Shown here piece by piece: positions 31,301 through 63,730 of a DNA stretch of 64,000 nucleotides (positions within the stretch are counted from its first letter, which is position 1; every line of letters starts with the position of its first letter). This DNA comes from Lingula anatina. Its lineage: Eukaryota; Brachiopoda; Lingulata; Lingulida; Lingulidae. A model generated the notes under the pieces. That model was not told the origin of the DNA and did not search any database. It saw only the letters and a program-made list of their open reading frames with translations. The position numbers were made by a program, and so were the translations under genes. The DNA lies in assembly GCF_001039355.2 (NCBI RefSeq), contig NW_019775860.1:124001-188000 (forward strand), written 5' to 3'.

Positions 31301-31803
31301 ATCACCACAAATATTTAAGTGCCAAAGGTGCAGTTTTCAAACAACATGTTGCACGTTGAAGAGGTAGAAGATGAGGGAGAACTGCTGACTACTTGCCTTT
31401 GATCCTTACAAGAGAGCAACTGACTTTGGAAACAATTCAAAGAAAATCTATTGCGCTGCCTTACTTACAAAGTGAGCATATTTTGCATACAATCGAAGTC
31501 AAGTTTGTTCAGACGGAAAGGCAGCCAAGATTTCATGTTTTTTCAACAACCATTCAGATGACTTCAAATCAAGAACAACTTTTAGATTTTTACTAATGAA
31601 TATTTACTTTCTTTCAGAATTAAACGGAGGAAACAGAGGTTTATATGAATACTCCCTGTGTACCTATGCTTTTTATCACACCTTATTACATTCCACCAAT
31701 TTTCAACACAATAATTAACAATTAAAAAATAAATAAAGTTACAAAATGTGAAAGGAACAATTACCTGTTCATGGACATTTTGGGCCAAGTCTAGGGGTTT
31801 CAT
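28355..31803. other. No confident gene; weak candidate exons on both strands
   Basis: On the plus strand, open segments 28810-29045, 29826-29938, 31413-31471 and 31618-31718 have splice-like ends and mutually compatible phases. Together they would give a cysteine-rich C-terminal protein part (QCAHNSPKACWFCWI..., ending in TAA at 31718) but no start exon. On the minus strand, segments near 31.8, 30.55 and 30.04 kb also chain in phase, and one overlaps a plus candidate at about 29930. Both cannot be right. In AT-rich DNA such chains arise by chance, and no family resemblance was found. Confidence 0.25.
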
Positions 31804-34800
31804 ATTCTTACTTCCCGCTCCTTGTAGAATACTAACAGCAATTAACCCTTCATGTTGTTAAGATGGTCATCTGCTCTACTATTCAAGTTAAGGGGAGGCG
31901 TATATATACATGTATATTTCCATATGCATAAATATAGTTATTTAGTCAATTTGCTGCTGATTAATCTAAAGCATTCCACCTGTGCACCACCAATTAACAC
32001 CTGACTAATGTTTTTTTATTAAAATTGTTCATGAGACTAGGAGTGGGGCTTGCAGAGGAACAATTTCCTTGTTCCTTCTTAGTCCCATCCTTATTATTAA
32101 CATATGTATTAGTTTTCCAATAAAGTAGTTTCAGTAAAATGCTGCTGCAAAGGTTAATGGTAAGAAAGTTTACATTCTTTTTATATTTTTGAACATGGTA
32201 CTTATTATCATGCCTTTTCTATTTAAATAAAATACTATTGATCAAAATAATAATTGTTTGGTCTTTCTCGTTTAAAATGTCAAACCCAGGGTGACACTTA
32301 CTTGCGATCAAACCTTCTAAATTATGAATAGTACATATATAAACATACCACAACTGATGATGTTGTCATATCTCTTTATACCATCATTATACAGTCATTA
32401 TAACAAGAAAATGATATCAAAGATAGTTGGAAGAAGTCATTACCTTTTACAGTGTCCTGGGAGGCTACTGCAGCAAAGGGAGAAACAACGTGCACTGCAC
32501 TGACGGCTACACTAACAATGAACTGAATTGTACTATGTTCAAGTCAACATCAGGATTAGCATCTCTCACACATCTGTAATAAGTCCACAAGGTGTTAATA
32601 GTGAAGTTACTAATGGCTTCTTTCATGACAATTATTTTAACACCTGTTCTAAAATTATGAAGGTGTGCACGATAGATGTATGTTTTTATACCAGCCAGAA
32701 AACATATTTTGTTAGTTCATAGAATTATTTTGCTTTCCCCAAATCCATTATCATACATGCCTTATCCATAACACTTTCCTCCATGCTAGCAACCATTACA
32801 ATGCATGCTTCATTAAAAACATCGCAAATGAAAATTCATTAGATTTTAAATATTTCCTAACAGAATTTTTATTTTTATATTGTGCTTTGAGCCATTAAGA
32901 GGCCATTATTTTCTACTGGTCTGATTAATGATGCACTTAATGCTTGACAAATGTGGATCCCCTCATCAAACTGCTGTCAACCTGGAGCCAGGGCTGGTTC
33001 AAATGCAAAAATTCCCCTTTGAAGTGAAAAGCTTCAATGGCACAGTCATCATAGGCATAACCAAACAAAAATATAGAATACAACAGGAACTCAACGAAAT
33101 CCCCCCTCGTGCATTCCTAAAAGTTCAAAAATGCTACTCGCTTTCTCTCTACTTTTTTTAGAAGTGTAGGAGAATGAGTGGGTATAACCTCTGTGTCAGC
33201 AGACTAGTGCTGAAGGCAAATGTCTGTCTAAATCGGACTGTGTGACTGGTCAAAGGAATTAACTGAGACCATGCCCATGTTTAATCCACATACATAAGGA
33301 AACTATGTCGATTTCTTTCTTGCAATATCCCCAGGGCATAATAAAACTCACACAAGGACAAATTGTTTTTTGGGTGGATTTATGCTTGCACTTCCTGGCC
33401 AGGTTAAATGCTTGCCATTGCCTTTCATGTGAGCAACAAGTTTTTTTTTGTTCCGTGTTGTAAAATTTCATTTCCAGTTTTCACTCACCTTTGTAGTAAA
33501 CAGAGTGCTGATTCGTGCAACTCAACCCTGAAGCTCCTTTGGCTATGCTTTAATTAAAGTACTTCATATCCTCATCCCCATATTTAGCATTTAACTACTG
33601 GCTACCAAGCACTTGGACCACAACCTCCCAGAGAAAGCCAAGGTTACATCACTGTCATGTACTTAAACCTGGCACACCTGCCAAACCAAAATGTATAATA
33701 ATCAGCCCTTAAGTACTGCATGCACCTTACAGAAACAGTTCAAATTTTCATAAGTGTTGTACTTTTCTGGTTGTGGAATGCAAACAAAAACATGTCCAGG
33801 TCACTGTAAATAGTGCATTGTTTACCCTAGATGTCCAGAACTTGCACACACATCAACTTCATGGATTCAGAGAGTACTAACATATTATCTAAATGAAGGC
33901 CTTTTCATCACAATGAAGGAAATTGGCCATGTCAATTGCTAAAATATTTTTATATTTACCTAACTTTCTATCTTTAAGCAAAACATTTGGAAGACATTGC
34001 TGCACTATCATTGTTGTCACTTTCCTGTGGCCATTAAGACAGCTTAACTTTGAAATTTAGTAAAAAGAAGACTACATAACAAATCAAAACTTTCTGTAAT
34101 TTCTTATTACTTCCAACATACTATATTTATCTTTGTTGGAAAAGACCCAAATTGTAGACAAAACTTTCATAATCTTCTGTGACTGTAACAAATTGCCTCA
34201 AAAAATTCTTCCCACTTTCAAATTATCTGTTTCTTAAATATGATTAAGTAAAATTTCTACACGCAATTCCAACTCAAAAACAACCTCAAACAAATTGCAC
34301 AAGAAAAGTCTTTTTCCTGTTATAACTTCTATTTCTGTTAAACTATTGATTTAAAGAGTAGTCATTTTAGAAAATAACACCTTTTCAGTAAATGAATTAG
34401 ATACATCAAGCAGTGACAATATTTTACACTCTGTTCTTGTAAGTCTCACTTCAAGACGCCCTGAACACCAAAAGGTGAGATAGAGTCCAGATAGATCAAA
34501 GTATCACTGCAAACATAATTCCATCCATCTTTTCCTGGGGATCAGCCTCAAGGAGGCATGCAAAACACATGTCCTGCTGTCAAGTTAGAAAAAGAAAGAT
34601 TAGATTTAGATTATCATTCCCTCTGGATAATATCATCCCTACTAACTTGTTTTTAAAAATTTTTGCAAAAAATAGTCCACTAAACTTTTTCATGTAACAA
34701 ATTGCATTGTAATATCTTTAGCTGAGTAAACATAATTTGATATTTTTTTATGGTGTACTCAAACCAATGGCTTTTTTTATATATTACAAGATGTTTTTCT

Positions 34801-37800
34801 TTTTTTATTGGGTGGGGATGTTTTTATTTCTCCACTCCAGGCATTTTCTCTGGATCCTTCAAAGCTTCAAACTATTAATCAAAGTTGCACTTTGACACTT
34901 GATGCACTGACTAGTAGGTTTGAAAGGCTGGCCTAAGTGATAAAACCAATAAGACCCAGAAATTAAAGTTCTCACCTGGCCATTTCCTTGTTATATATTG
35001 TTTTGAACTTAAACAATTTCCCCTTTTCTTGGATTTCTTTTAAAGTCTGGCTACTGTCTGCACAGAATGTGCCTAATGATACTTCCTGCTCAAATGCCTG
35101 GTACATGAGATCTCATGTACATTGCTGTCATGGTGCAGGAAATATATCGGTGCAGGAAATATATCGCTACAGCTTACCAATCATTTATCTGTTCATTAAA
35201 ACCTACCATGGGCAGTACATATTCAATTCTGATTTATCAGAAAGTGATGAGCCTTACAGAGTAGCAACAGATAATGAAGATACTTTCAGTAGTGCTCTTC
35301 TTCTACAACTTGTATTGATTATTACTCAATTTAAAGCAAATGAATTCCTCTAGCGATTTTTTCTCCACATGCATTCATACGACTGAACAGAGAACTGATT
35401 TTGTGTCCTTTATCAATTTCAAAAGTTTCCTGAAAGTAAGAAACCCTGTTATAGCTAGCATTCATGCACATCATTTAAAAGTTCATCTGCAATGCTGTGA
35501 TTGATGATAACAAGTGACTTGAGAGTAAAAAGATCAAGACGGAATAAAAGGTCTTAAGGTGAAGATACAAATGTCATTAAAAAACTTGCCAAGTTTCAGT
35601 ACCTTATATATGTGTGCAAAAGCCTCTGTTCAATTTTTTTTTTCGTTTGTGATTTCAAATAATTACATGGCCATAAGCAATCTCACATAATTGTGGAAAT
35701 CATGAAAAATTCACTTTAAAAAAATGATAAAAAAATATAAAGACAAAATACTGGTAGTAACCTAGACAATTACAAAATTGTTCATGGAGCAGCACTAGAA
35801 ATTAACCATGCATCAAAGAGAAAAATTAAAATCAGCTATTCCTTAGGTGTAAACCCCCTTTCTCATAATGATAAAATAATCTTTTAAGCAAGTTTATCAA
35901 ACTCCAGAGATTTATGTCATATACAACTTGTTTTGACAGAAATCCAGCAGTCTTCTCAGACTTGCATCATAAAAAGTCAGTGTCTGGAGTGCCTGGTTGG
36001 ACATCAAAAAAGAAGCTACAGGCAACCTTGGATACAAAATATTATATATATTTACATATATTGGCAAAACAGTTTACCTGTTTCTAAGAACCAGCTTGTA
36101 AGGTACAGCATATATTTGTGCAGCTTCCTTTCCCTGAGGCGCGATGGCAATGTGCTTTGCTGCAAGCACAGAGGTTGTATAAGTAACTGGCAATCTGTCA
36201 GAGAGAACGATCAGCTTCTCCTTCAAACACTTAGTTCGCTTTGCTGGAACTGCTGAGATGCAAGCCACTATCTTGCTGCTGACGGCTTACAAGAAGAACA
36301 CTGTCGTCATGAAGTCCACGTCAGAGGTCAGGTTTAACGTAACTGTGTTTTCAGAAGTGTTTTTCAATACAACAATAACAGTTATGTGATCTGGTAATGT
36401 ATCTAATGTAGCAATCAAAAGCATTCCAACTCCTCACTCTAAAAACATTCTGACCAGTGTCAAAGTCATAATCATTAATGTCTAAGTAATTCTCTCAATC
36501 TCATAATTAATACAACACCACAGAGAATTTGTTTTCACACTACAAATTTTTTGCCCCCAGTGGCTCAATTAGTCTCACAAGGATCCCACCAACGCTATCA
36601 TCACAATTTTGAATACTCTCGTCTCAGAGGATTGCAAACTGACAATGTTTTCTTGCAGGCTCTCCCCTGTTGTCATTTGTTATCATTCATAATTCATTTG
36701 AAACCAGTGCTCTATAAAGCAAACAATTTTCTCTTGATACAACAACTTTTGAGTACAATCCCAGGTCCTATGAAGCATTTACCTGTGCTAATGTACTGGC
36801 AGTCTGGTATGACTGACGGGGAACCACACTCACCTCCCAGAGTGGAGTACACTAAAGAGTTGATTGCTGGAATTTGGGGCAATAGTAATGCAGGTGGACA
36901 AAGTCTCCTGAAGCCTTTGAGTTAGTTGCCTGGTAGGGGTCACAAAAGACAGATTACCTTCACGTCACACAACAAGGCTGAAATTATTGCACCTTGTGTA
37001 AATGTTTTTCTAACAATGAGTGACATATTATAAGAAATTTACTTAGTTTATATCTTTTCTGCCTATCCACACTTGTAAAGCTGTAGGGCAATCAGACCTT
37101 GCTTCAGCTGTTCAGCCTTGAACTCAGAGAGTTTGTATGAACTGAAGCCCTAATTGGAGTGATTACGGGAGTTCGCACGTAAAGACATAGCCTGGATTCT
37201 AATCTATGACTCTCCAAATCACAATGACATGTGAGCGAACAGAAATTAGCAAAATAAAGTAAGCTTATAAATGTATAATTGAGGACATACAGCTGAGTTT
37301 CATGTACAATTGATGTGGCTAACAAATCAAAAAGGTGACTTTCCAATTTTGAAAGCGGACATTTGTTTTTTGAAAATTGTAAGAACATCACTTGCAACAC
37401 TTAAAATGAATTGTGCACCATGACTTAAAAAAACATGCGTGATTCCAAATCAATTATTTCCTTGCATTCCACTCTGTGGTTATCCATTAAACCTCTTACT
37501 GACATATTAGCTTTTTCATTTCGATAAAGGTGAAAAGGTAGCTTATGACATACAACTCTCACTGTTCATGATAGCATTCATATTAATAAAATAACTTATT
37601 TTTCACCAAATAATTAATATTAGGCAAATGTAAATAACTAGATGTATTGATGAATATAAATAAAATAAACTAGATATGCCTTAAGGTAAACTTAGATCTT
37701 ATCATTGACATATTGTGAATAACAGAACAATTACATCCACATCAAAGTGTAGAGGAATTTTCTAGCAAATATTGTTTTTCTTTAAATCATGATCATACAA

Positions 37801-39114
37801 TTTCCATGAAATGCAAATGTCCCAAAAAGAATGCAACAACATGGATTTCCAGTAAATGCTGATCCCCTACCTTCCTACCTTCCTACATCCCATTAGTGCC
37901 TACAGTAAAAAGAAAGGCACATTTCATGTGCATGAAGCAACTGTTGTCAAATGTCACGTGTTATAACACATGCCTTATATTGTGCTTTCACTTCTGATCA
38001 GTGTTTCTGCTGAAATATTATTTTCAGAATACCTATTATTGGTATTTTTTTAAATTTCATTATTCCGTTTTGAGCTTTGGGGCCTAAATAAATGTTCCAA
38101 AAAAGGGGCGTCTAACATTTAACGTTTTGCAAAGCAGTCCAACCAACTTCAGATTGTGAAATATTTATGTTCCAGAAGTGAAAAACTGAGCGCTTTGAAA
38201 AATAAATTGTCCAAACCATATATAGCTGTATGATCCTGATGTTAAAATAACAAAAGTATTATTTACAATTAGCATAATGTTAGACCAAGGCTTACTTTGA
38301 AGCATTTCCTCCATGATGGACAGCACAGTGCCGTTCTCAAGACACCCTTTCCAGCCACAATGACAAGAATATGACAAACTGCGAATACACAAAGGGATTT
38401 TCATCGTGGGGGACTGGGCGGGGATCTTCTCAAAATTCCACCAACAGCAATTTTGCGTGCCAGCCTAACATTCATTTTATCATTACCAAATCAAAGCTAA
38501 ATCCCCAAGCAACATGCTTTCCAAGAGGTAGTTCCTATCTATAAAGGTCTTTGTGCCAAGCAGGAAATATGTCTAAATTAACTACACAAGATATAAAGAT
38601 ATTTGCCTCCAAGCAAAGCAACAAAAGAAGTCATCATATATGCAGATATTGCCTATTGGGCAGGTTCCATGTGAAAAATAATTTTGGAAACATTTGTGGC
38701 TGTTTTGAAATGTACCCTGTGGGTGATGTTCCCCTGACAAGTAGTGTACAAACTTAGGATCCACGCAGAAAATGGAGTCAACGTCTAATGTAATCTCACT
38801 TCATCCACAACCAGGTCACAGACTTGCTTTCCAAATAAACAACCAGATTATATCTGCCCATCTTTTAACTCCAAATCTACTAAAAATAACTGCATAAAGA
38901 TGTTCTCTCATGTAATATCCATTCATCATGGCTTAATTTTTAAATAAATATGGATTTGAAATGGCAATAATCTAAAAACTGTTGCAGTATCCTGGGGTTC
39001 AGGTTGAAAGAAAGATTAAAGATATCTTATAAAATACTTATAAAATTAATGCCTGTCCTTCTGAATTGCAATGAAGTCACTCCAAGTCACAGTGCAAAGG
39101 ATTGTTATGTTAAT
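31804..39114. other. No confident gene in 7 kb
   Basis: One minus-strand open segment, 36285-36078, ends in a good donor (AAACAG|GTAAAC) and is less AT-biased than its surroundings. It would encode about 69 residues including CLKEKLIVLSDRLPVTY. A plus-strand frame at 36551-36925 is open for 124 codons. Neither has a recognisable domain. Otherwise there is only AT-rich unique sequence plus the palindrome and short repeat at 35101-35166. Confidence 0.35.
35101..35166. repeat. 20-bp perfect palindrome followed by a 17-bp tandem repeat
   Basis: 35101-35120 reads GTACATGAGATCTCATGTAC, identical to its own reverse complement. Thirteen bases on, GTGCAGGAAATATATCG occurs twice in tandem (35133-35149 and 35150-35166). 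Confidence 0.9.
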
Positions 39115-39410
39115 CAGGGGCCATTCAGGATTATTTGAAGGGAGGTCTAGTTTTTAGCAATGAATAGCTCGCATGCAAAGCAGCCCCCCTTGGCGTGGGG
39201 TGCAGGGCCTGCTGAAGGGCTCCGAAATTTTTTGGTATTTTAAAAGGCAACCGTTGCCATTTGGTACGCTTTAGAACTATGATTCAGCTGGTCAAAATTC
39301 TAATTTCAAGAGGGGACAATTGGTGTGATTTTTTATTTCAGAAATCAAAGGGGAGGGGGGGCGGTCAGGACCCCCCTGACCCCCTCCCCCTAAATCCGCC
39401 ACTGCCAATG
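39115..39410. mobile_element. Degenerate inverted-repeat element remnants
   Basis: Begins with CAGGGGCCATTCAGGATTA, like the termini of the family D element at 57575. It ends with CCTAAATCCGCCACTGCC, which reversed reads GGCAGTGGCGGATTTAGG, like a family B terminus. Between them are G-rich and C-rich runs (39350-39390) that can pair. Probably nested or chimeric remnants. Boundaries are approximate. Confidence 0.45.
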
Positions 39411-39628
39411 CAGACCTGCAGTGAACGCCTTATGTAAAATGTGTCCACTTAATGCTGGGGCTCAAAATGAGACAATATACGTTTATTTATGTATATTTAA
39501 TAAATATAAACATTTTTTAACTTACCTAAATGCAGTCTGAAGATCATGATTCCAACTCTCAAACTTCTCAGTGTCGCACAGAGAAAAGCCAAGCGCACAG
39601 TAAGACCAGTCTTTATTTGTTTATTATA

Positions 39629-39887
39629 GGGCTCATTCCCATTGAAACTATCACTCTACGTAGATCGATCCAACTCAACAGGAACTCTTGCTGTATGCAA
39701 TCAGTGTAATAGATTAACATGCCTCCTTCATGTGTTGAGCAGAATACAGAAAACCTGGTGATTATACGAGTACGCTGGAAACAAGAGGAGGTATGTTAAT
39801 CAAATGCGCTAAACTAATTGCATTCAACAAGAGTCCATGCAAATTGGATCGATCTTTGTATACTGATAGTTCAATAGAAATGAGCCC
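39629..39887. mobile_element. MITE-like element, family A copy 2
   Basis: Starts GGGCTCATTCCCATTGAAAC and ends TTCAATAGAAATGAGCCC, an inverted pair. Inner sequence shares GATCGATCCAACT, CATGCCTCCT and AAGAGTCCATGCA with the copy at 8431. Confidence 0.75.
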
Positions 39888-41040
39888 ATCCACTCAGTTT
39901 TTGTATTGTTCAATCCTCCAACCTTGTAACTGGTAACTCTTCCAGGCTGCAGATCAACTACCTGCTGATATGCATAACTTAATGGATATACAAAGTAGTT
40001 AATTATTTTGATTAGAGATCCAGGGAAGGTGTGATTATAATCAAGCACCTTTGTGTTACATTGGTGTTATATTAAGTTTATTTACAGATTTCAGATTTCA
40101 TTAGGGTTCAATTGTCTTGTTAGGTATCGTATCCCAAAATAGTAGGAAGAACTTGAATCTATTTCCTTCATTCATGGAAATTTTACAATCAAAGGATGAG
40201 GTTTTCTGCCAGAAAAAAAGAGTATGCGTCTGGTCTCCTTCCTCATCAGGTAAATGCAGTGTCATCAGTTCCTTAATCAGTCACAGTCGCTAACTGTTAA
40301 ACAGCCAGAGATTAGGAAAATACAAGAATGGTTGTTTAACAGTCCAATTTGACTGCTTTAAAAAGGGGATGTCTTTAATCCAATTATACTGAACCAAAAT
40401 AAGCATATATGAAGAAAAAATGATATATTCTGAAATAATTATCAACAATGTACGGTCAGCAAAAACAACATGTATTCCTTAACAACTAAGATTTAATTTG
40501 TGGGATTTACAGTCAATTTGAAATCAATAATCCCAGAGCAATGGCATCAATAGCACAGAGGGGGTCAATGGTCTGAGTTCACAGTGGTCAGTAATCCAAG
40601 TTTGTCCACTTCCCTAGTGGATGAAAATACTCAAACTGGGTGTATGCTCAGTGGGAGAGGCCAAATACAACTAAACCAGTTGATTTGAGCAAAAACTAAT
40701 CAATACACAAAATTAACACATAAATTTGAGAACATTTCATGTTAGTTAGAACATTTTCACTCAAAACTTTGGATTCATGCATTTATATTTTGGTTCATTA
40801 TACATAAATTATTGCTTCAGTATTGCTCCTCTTTAACAGTGTGGGAAGGTGTAATAGCAAATTGCTGTGGTGAAAATGCATTAGCCCTTTGTAAATAAGA
40901 GAAATAAATCCCAAAAAAAAAATTATTTTGTAATAAATAACTATCAGACACTTCAAGCAGAGCAGTTGAAGTAATGTTAAAGTGACGTCCACTTCATATT
41001 AAGGAATCTATCCAAACTAAAGATTACAGCCAGTTGATTG
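39888..41040. other. Intergenic, nothing recognised
   Basis: AT-rich sequence without open exon-like frames, repeats or elements. Confidence 0.5.
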
Positions 41041-41331
41041 TTTAAAGGGACTATAACAACTTTGGTCAAAAAAGAATTTTCCAGGGATAAAGGATGATTT
41101 TTCCAAACTTAACAATAGTTAATGAATCCATTCCTACATTCAAAGTCAGTCCATGTTTTTTTTCTAAAAAACTTTTTTTTTTTTGTTATAATCTCTTCAA
41201 AAGATCCATGTGGTCAGATGGGAAGCACAGATTCCAGAATGACTGCAATAACTATAGATTTGGTGGTAAAATGGAATTGAATATATACTATTGTGAAATA
41301 TGAATCTCATACAACAGTTGATATCCCTTTC
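41041..41331. mobile_element. MITE-like element, family C copy 1
   Basis: Starts TTTAAAGGGACTATAACAAC and ends GTTGATATCCCTTTCATAA. Shares its interior (TTAATGAATCCATT..., CATTCAAAGT..., a T-run, and AGATTCCAGAAT) with the copies at 58989 and 63383. This is the most diverged of the three. Confidence 0.7.
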
Positions 41332-43727
41332 ATAATTTCAATACACAAAAACAAAATTCTGAAATGAAAATATAGTTTATTCTGAATCTTTCTGTAGACA
41401 TAAATGTGTTTAATAGTAGAAGTAGGAGTAGTAAATATGTGTACATTCTAGAAAGGACAAAAAGCATACACCAGGCTATTGCTTCCCCAAGCACCTCTGC
41501 CATAGAGCAATAGATACAGAATATATATATAATGAACTACATATCTACATACTTTGAATGCTATATTCTATATTTCATTACACCATGCTAAGATACAAAG
41601 GGTGTGAAATGAAGTGGTGATATAGGTATATACAAACAATAGTCTATTAATCTTTAAGAGGTTAATGTAGAGGAATTATTGCTTAAACAGCACTGATGCC
41701 AGATCTATGGTATAACGACTTATAGGAGATCTCCATCATACTTAACAGGGTGACATGATGAAAAAAACTCAAAATGTAATATCTATAGATCCTGTGTTCC
41801 TTGTAATACGCTTCTGTCCAATTGTTCACAACTTCATCTTAGCTCAATATCAACCAACATGTTTCAAAATCTTAAACTCAAATAGTATGGTGCTGATGCA
41901 TTTTGTAAAAGATACCGTATGATAAAGATTCAGACTTTCAACTGTCTTGGGCATTTACTCTCTCAAATCTCTGGAAAAAACGTTTTGGCAGTGAAATGTG
42001 CAAGTTGAAAATGAAGTTAAATGAACACTGTAATAACAATATTTTTACTTCTAAATTGCAGCTGTTTTTATTTTCTTCCTTTTTTTTTTATTTAATGCAC
42101 ACACTATAACTGGCAGTTATGGTAAGACAAAAAAGCTTGGTCAATAAAGAAGAAAGGTTGTTAACATACACATATATAACATGTAATGTTTTGGCAAATT
42201 TTCCAAATTTCAAAAAAGTAAAACTAGTTGGCAACATTTCCAGCTTCTATCTTTATACTGGCTTCTTAGATATGAAAAACAAAGTGGAAGCTCCAGTACA
42301 AAAAAATAGGTTGTCAAAAAATTAATAATAATGATGATAATAATAAGATCTTACAACTTTCGAGAAAAATTGTACTCAATATACAGCTATATAACAAGAC
42401 AACAAATCAATTTTATAACATTTTACAAACATATACTTCTGCAAAAAGAGACTAACTCAGTGTTACACACAAAGGTTTTATCTTCTGTTACTGCTAAATT
42501 GAATAAGTAAGAAGCATCCTAAGTTACCAGTCTACGAAGACTCCCTCTTGAGCTCGGCCCAACCTCACATAGCAGTACAAAGGCACAACATTTTGTCATT
42601 ATGACAGTGCTGTAATGTTTATTATTCAAAATGCAAATAGATATATGTATCTCCTGACTGAAGTATCAACTGGCTATAATTTCAATATTATGTACATCAT
42701 TTGTACAATGTCTTTATAGGTATATCTCAATTGCAGCCTAATAGAGTACAATAAGGGGCAAGTACAGGAAATGTACTATTATTACCTTTATATGTAATAA
42801 CAACATTGTTATTATGAGGTCAAGTAAATGTACTTTGTAGTTCTCTTCTTCAAAACATGCATCTAATCCCTTACAACATAAACCAAAAAGAGCACTTCGA
42901 TACTGTTATAATTAAGGCTCCACTGAATTATGCAGCATTTCCATTAGTTGATACAATTCTCGTGTTAAAAAATGTCACTGTGACCATACTAGACTAATAT
43001 AGGATTTTTTCAATAATTGATTTTAAAAAAATTCATTCCCTTAATATCAATGATTATATGGTTAGTTAATACTTCATAGCAATTCAAATTTATTCAAAAT
43101 TAAAGCACTACATGATGTGTGAACCCCACAATCATCAATTCATATCAATTAATAATTTTGACAATTTAATGACTAAATACTACAATATAGATATTTTTTG
43201 TAAAGAAACTAGTGCAGGGAGAAAAATAAAAGATAATCAGTCTTTGTGAAATCTAGATTCATTTTTATGTCTTTATTTCGCTGTGCAAAGAAAACAGGTG
43301 AGTCGTGTCCTTCTGGAACAACAGATCTGTTGATCCCAAAATTACACACTTGATTCTACTGGTCAGTTTCATTAATCTGTTGAACAGTCTATCCAATCAC
43401 AGACCAACATCTCCAACTGGCTGTAGCAAGTATCATTGCCCTTCACAGATTGGATATTGGAAAGCACAAGTTGATCAGCTTGCAAATGTCTTTTAAAGGA
43501 TGTCTACAAGCCTTACTGACAGTCTATAATGATCTCCCTCTAAATCACAGCACAAGTTATCATAGTGTTTGATAACAGAATCTATAAAGCATATATCCTA
43601 ATACAAGGCCAGCAGTCCTTCATTCTCCAGTCTCCTACAGTGCCTCACATGTCAACTCAGACTTTGTTCTACAACTGATGGTCTAAGAAGTGTGTATTGC
43701 AAGTCCACATACTTGCCTGTGGAGTAT
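41332..43727 (-). other. Probable 3'UTR and downstream flank of RSK
   Basis: Follows the RSK stop on the minus strand with no competing gene. TTTATT on the plus strand at 41376-41381 (AATAAA on the transcript strand) is one of several possible poly(A) signals. The UTR length is therefore not fixed. Confidence 0.35.
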
Positions 43728-62392
<18,665 letters not shown>

Positions 62393-63382
62393 GGTGAAGC
62401 CCTGACTACAGCTATACAATATGTGGGAGGGTCTGAAATTACCCTACAAGTTACTCTACTTCCCTTCCTCGACAAAATGGCGCAGGTGCGACTTAATCTG
62501 GTCGATGGGGGCGCTGAAAAACAAGAGAAACCAAAGTCGCAGTTGAGAATGGACAGGATTTTTTCAACCGCACAACTGATCGGCTGACTTATTGAACTAT
62601 GTTTGAATTATTAAACGTTCATATATATCGTGTTCAAACTGATGTGTGCATGGTACATATGAAACTGTCATCATCGCATTATATCTGCAAAAACGCAAAC
62701 CAAATATTGGAAGACTGAGAAAACAATTTAACGTTTATTGCTTGAATGACTTTAATATCACATTGCGTTTATGAGATGTATTTTTGTTCATTGTTTGATT
62801 TGTGTTTTTCTTTGGGAATTCATGTCATCATGAAACAAGTAATTCTAGATTACTGCAAGTGAGTTGCTTGTGGTATTAAAACGTGGGCATGTATCAATGG
62901 TTTTGATTTCCTGGATTAAAAAAGGGAAAAGATAATGCATGTCTCACATCCCCCTCTCTCTCTTGATATCCTGAACACACTAGTAAATGTAATATCCTGG
63001 ACCCGTCAGCTTTAGACCCTTTTTGTCAAAGTTAAATCAATATTAAAGCCTAGACAAGCTTACATTCTGAACACGTAGGCCTACCAGTGCCGTATCACGT
63101 TCAGACAAACATGAAATTTTCCCATTAACCTTCCAACTGCTGGAAACATGAGATGGGTTTAGCCACAAGTTGGATGTACCTATCACGTTTTCAGCTTTTA
63201 GTTATACGTGAACAATTAATTTAAATTGTATTTTCTTAATATCAAATTATAGGCCTATTCAATTACCGAAATTGTTTTAAATTTTAAAAATATTGTCTAT
63301 AATATTGAGAGTCCTTAGGGGATACGGGGAAAAGTGTCTATGACAGATTTTTGAGCAACAAGGAAAATTGTTAGTTCTTACA
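62393..63382 (-). promoter_or_regulatory. RSK 5' flank (5'UTR and promoter candidate)
   Basis: Immediately upstream of the RSK start on the minus strand. AAAATGGCG on the plus strand (62474-62482) resembles a YY1 site, often found near animal transcription starts. No TATA box. The transcription start is not determined. Confidence 0.3.
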
Positions 63383-63730
63383 GTTAAAGGGATAATAACT
63401 CTTCGTATTAGATCTATATTTCACAATAAAAACATTGTGAATAACTCATAGAAATATAATATATTCTGTTTTACCACAAAAACGGCAGTTATAGCTGTTA
63501 TTCTGATATCTGAGCTTGTCTTTAGACCACGTGACCTCCATTGATGGCTATACTCTGCTAAAATCTCTTAAGAGATTTTAACAAAAAACCAAACTTTTTA
63601 GAAAAAAAAACAGGGACTAACTTTGAATGTAAAAATGGATTCATTAACCTTTGGTAAGTATGGGAAAATTGTTGTTTACTCCAGGAAAATTCATTTTTTG
63701 GCCGAAACGAAGAGTTATTATCACTTTAAA
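63383..63730. mobile_element. MITE-like element, family C copy 3 (inverted)
   Basis: Starts GTTAAAGGGATAATAACTCTTCG and ends CGAAGAGTTATTATCACTTTAAA. Its body is the reverse complement of the copy at 58989-59334, including the AAATCTCTTAAGAGATTT palindrome. Confidence 0.85.

Noticed and set aside
36551-36925. 124-codon plus-strand frame
   Set aside because: It has no ATG start, no splice support and no recognisable domain. Long frames of this size occur by chance in 64 kb.
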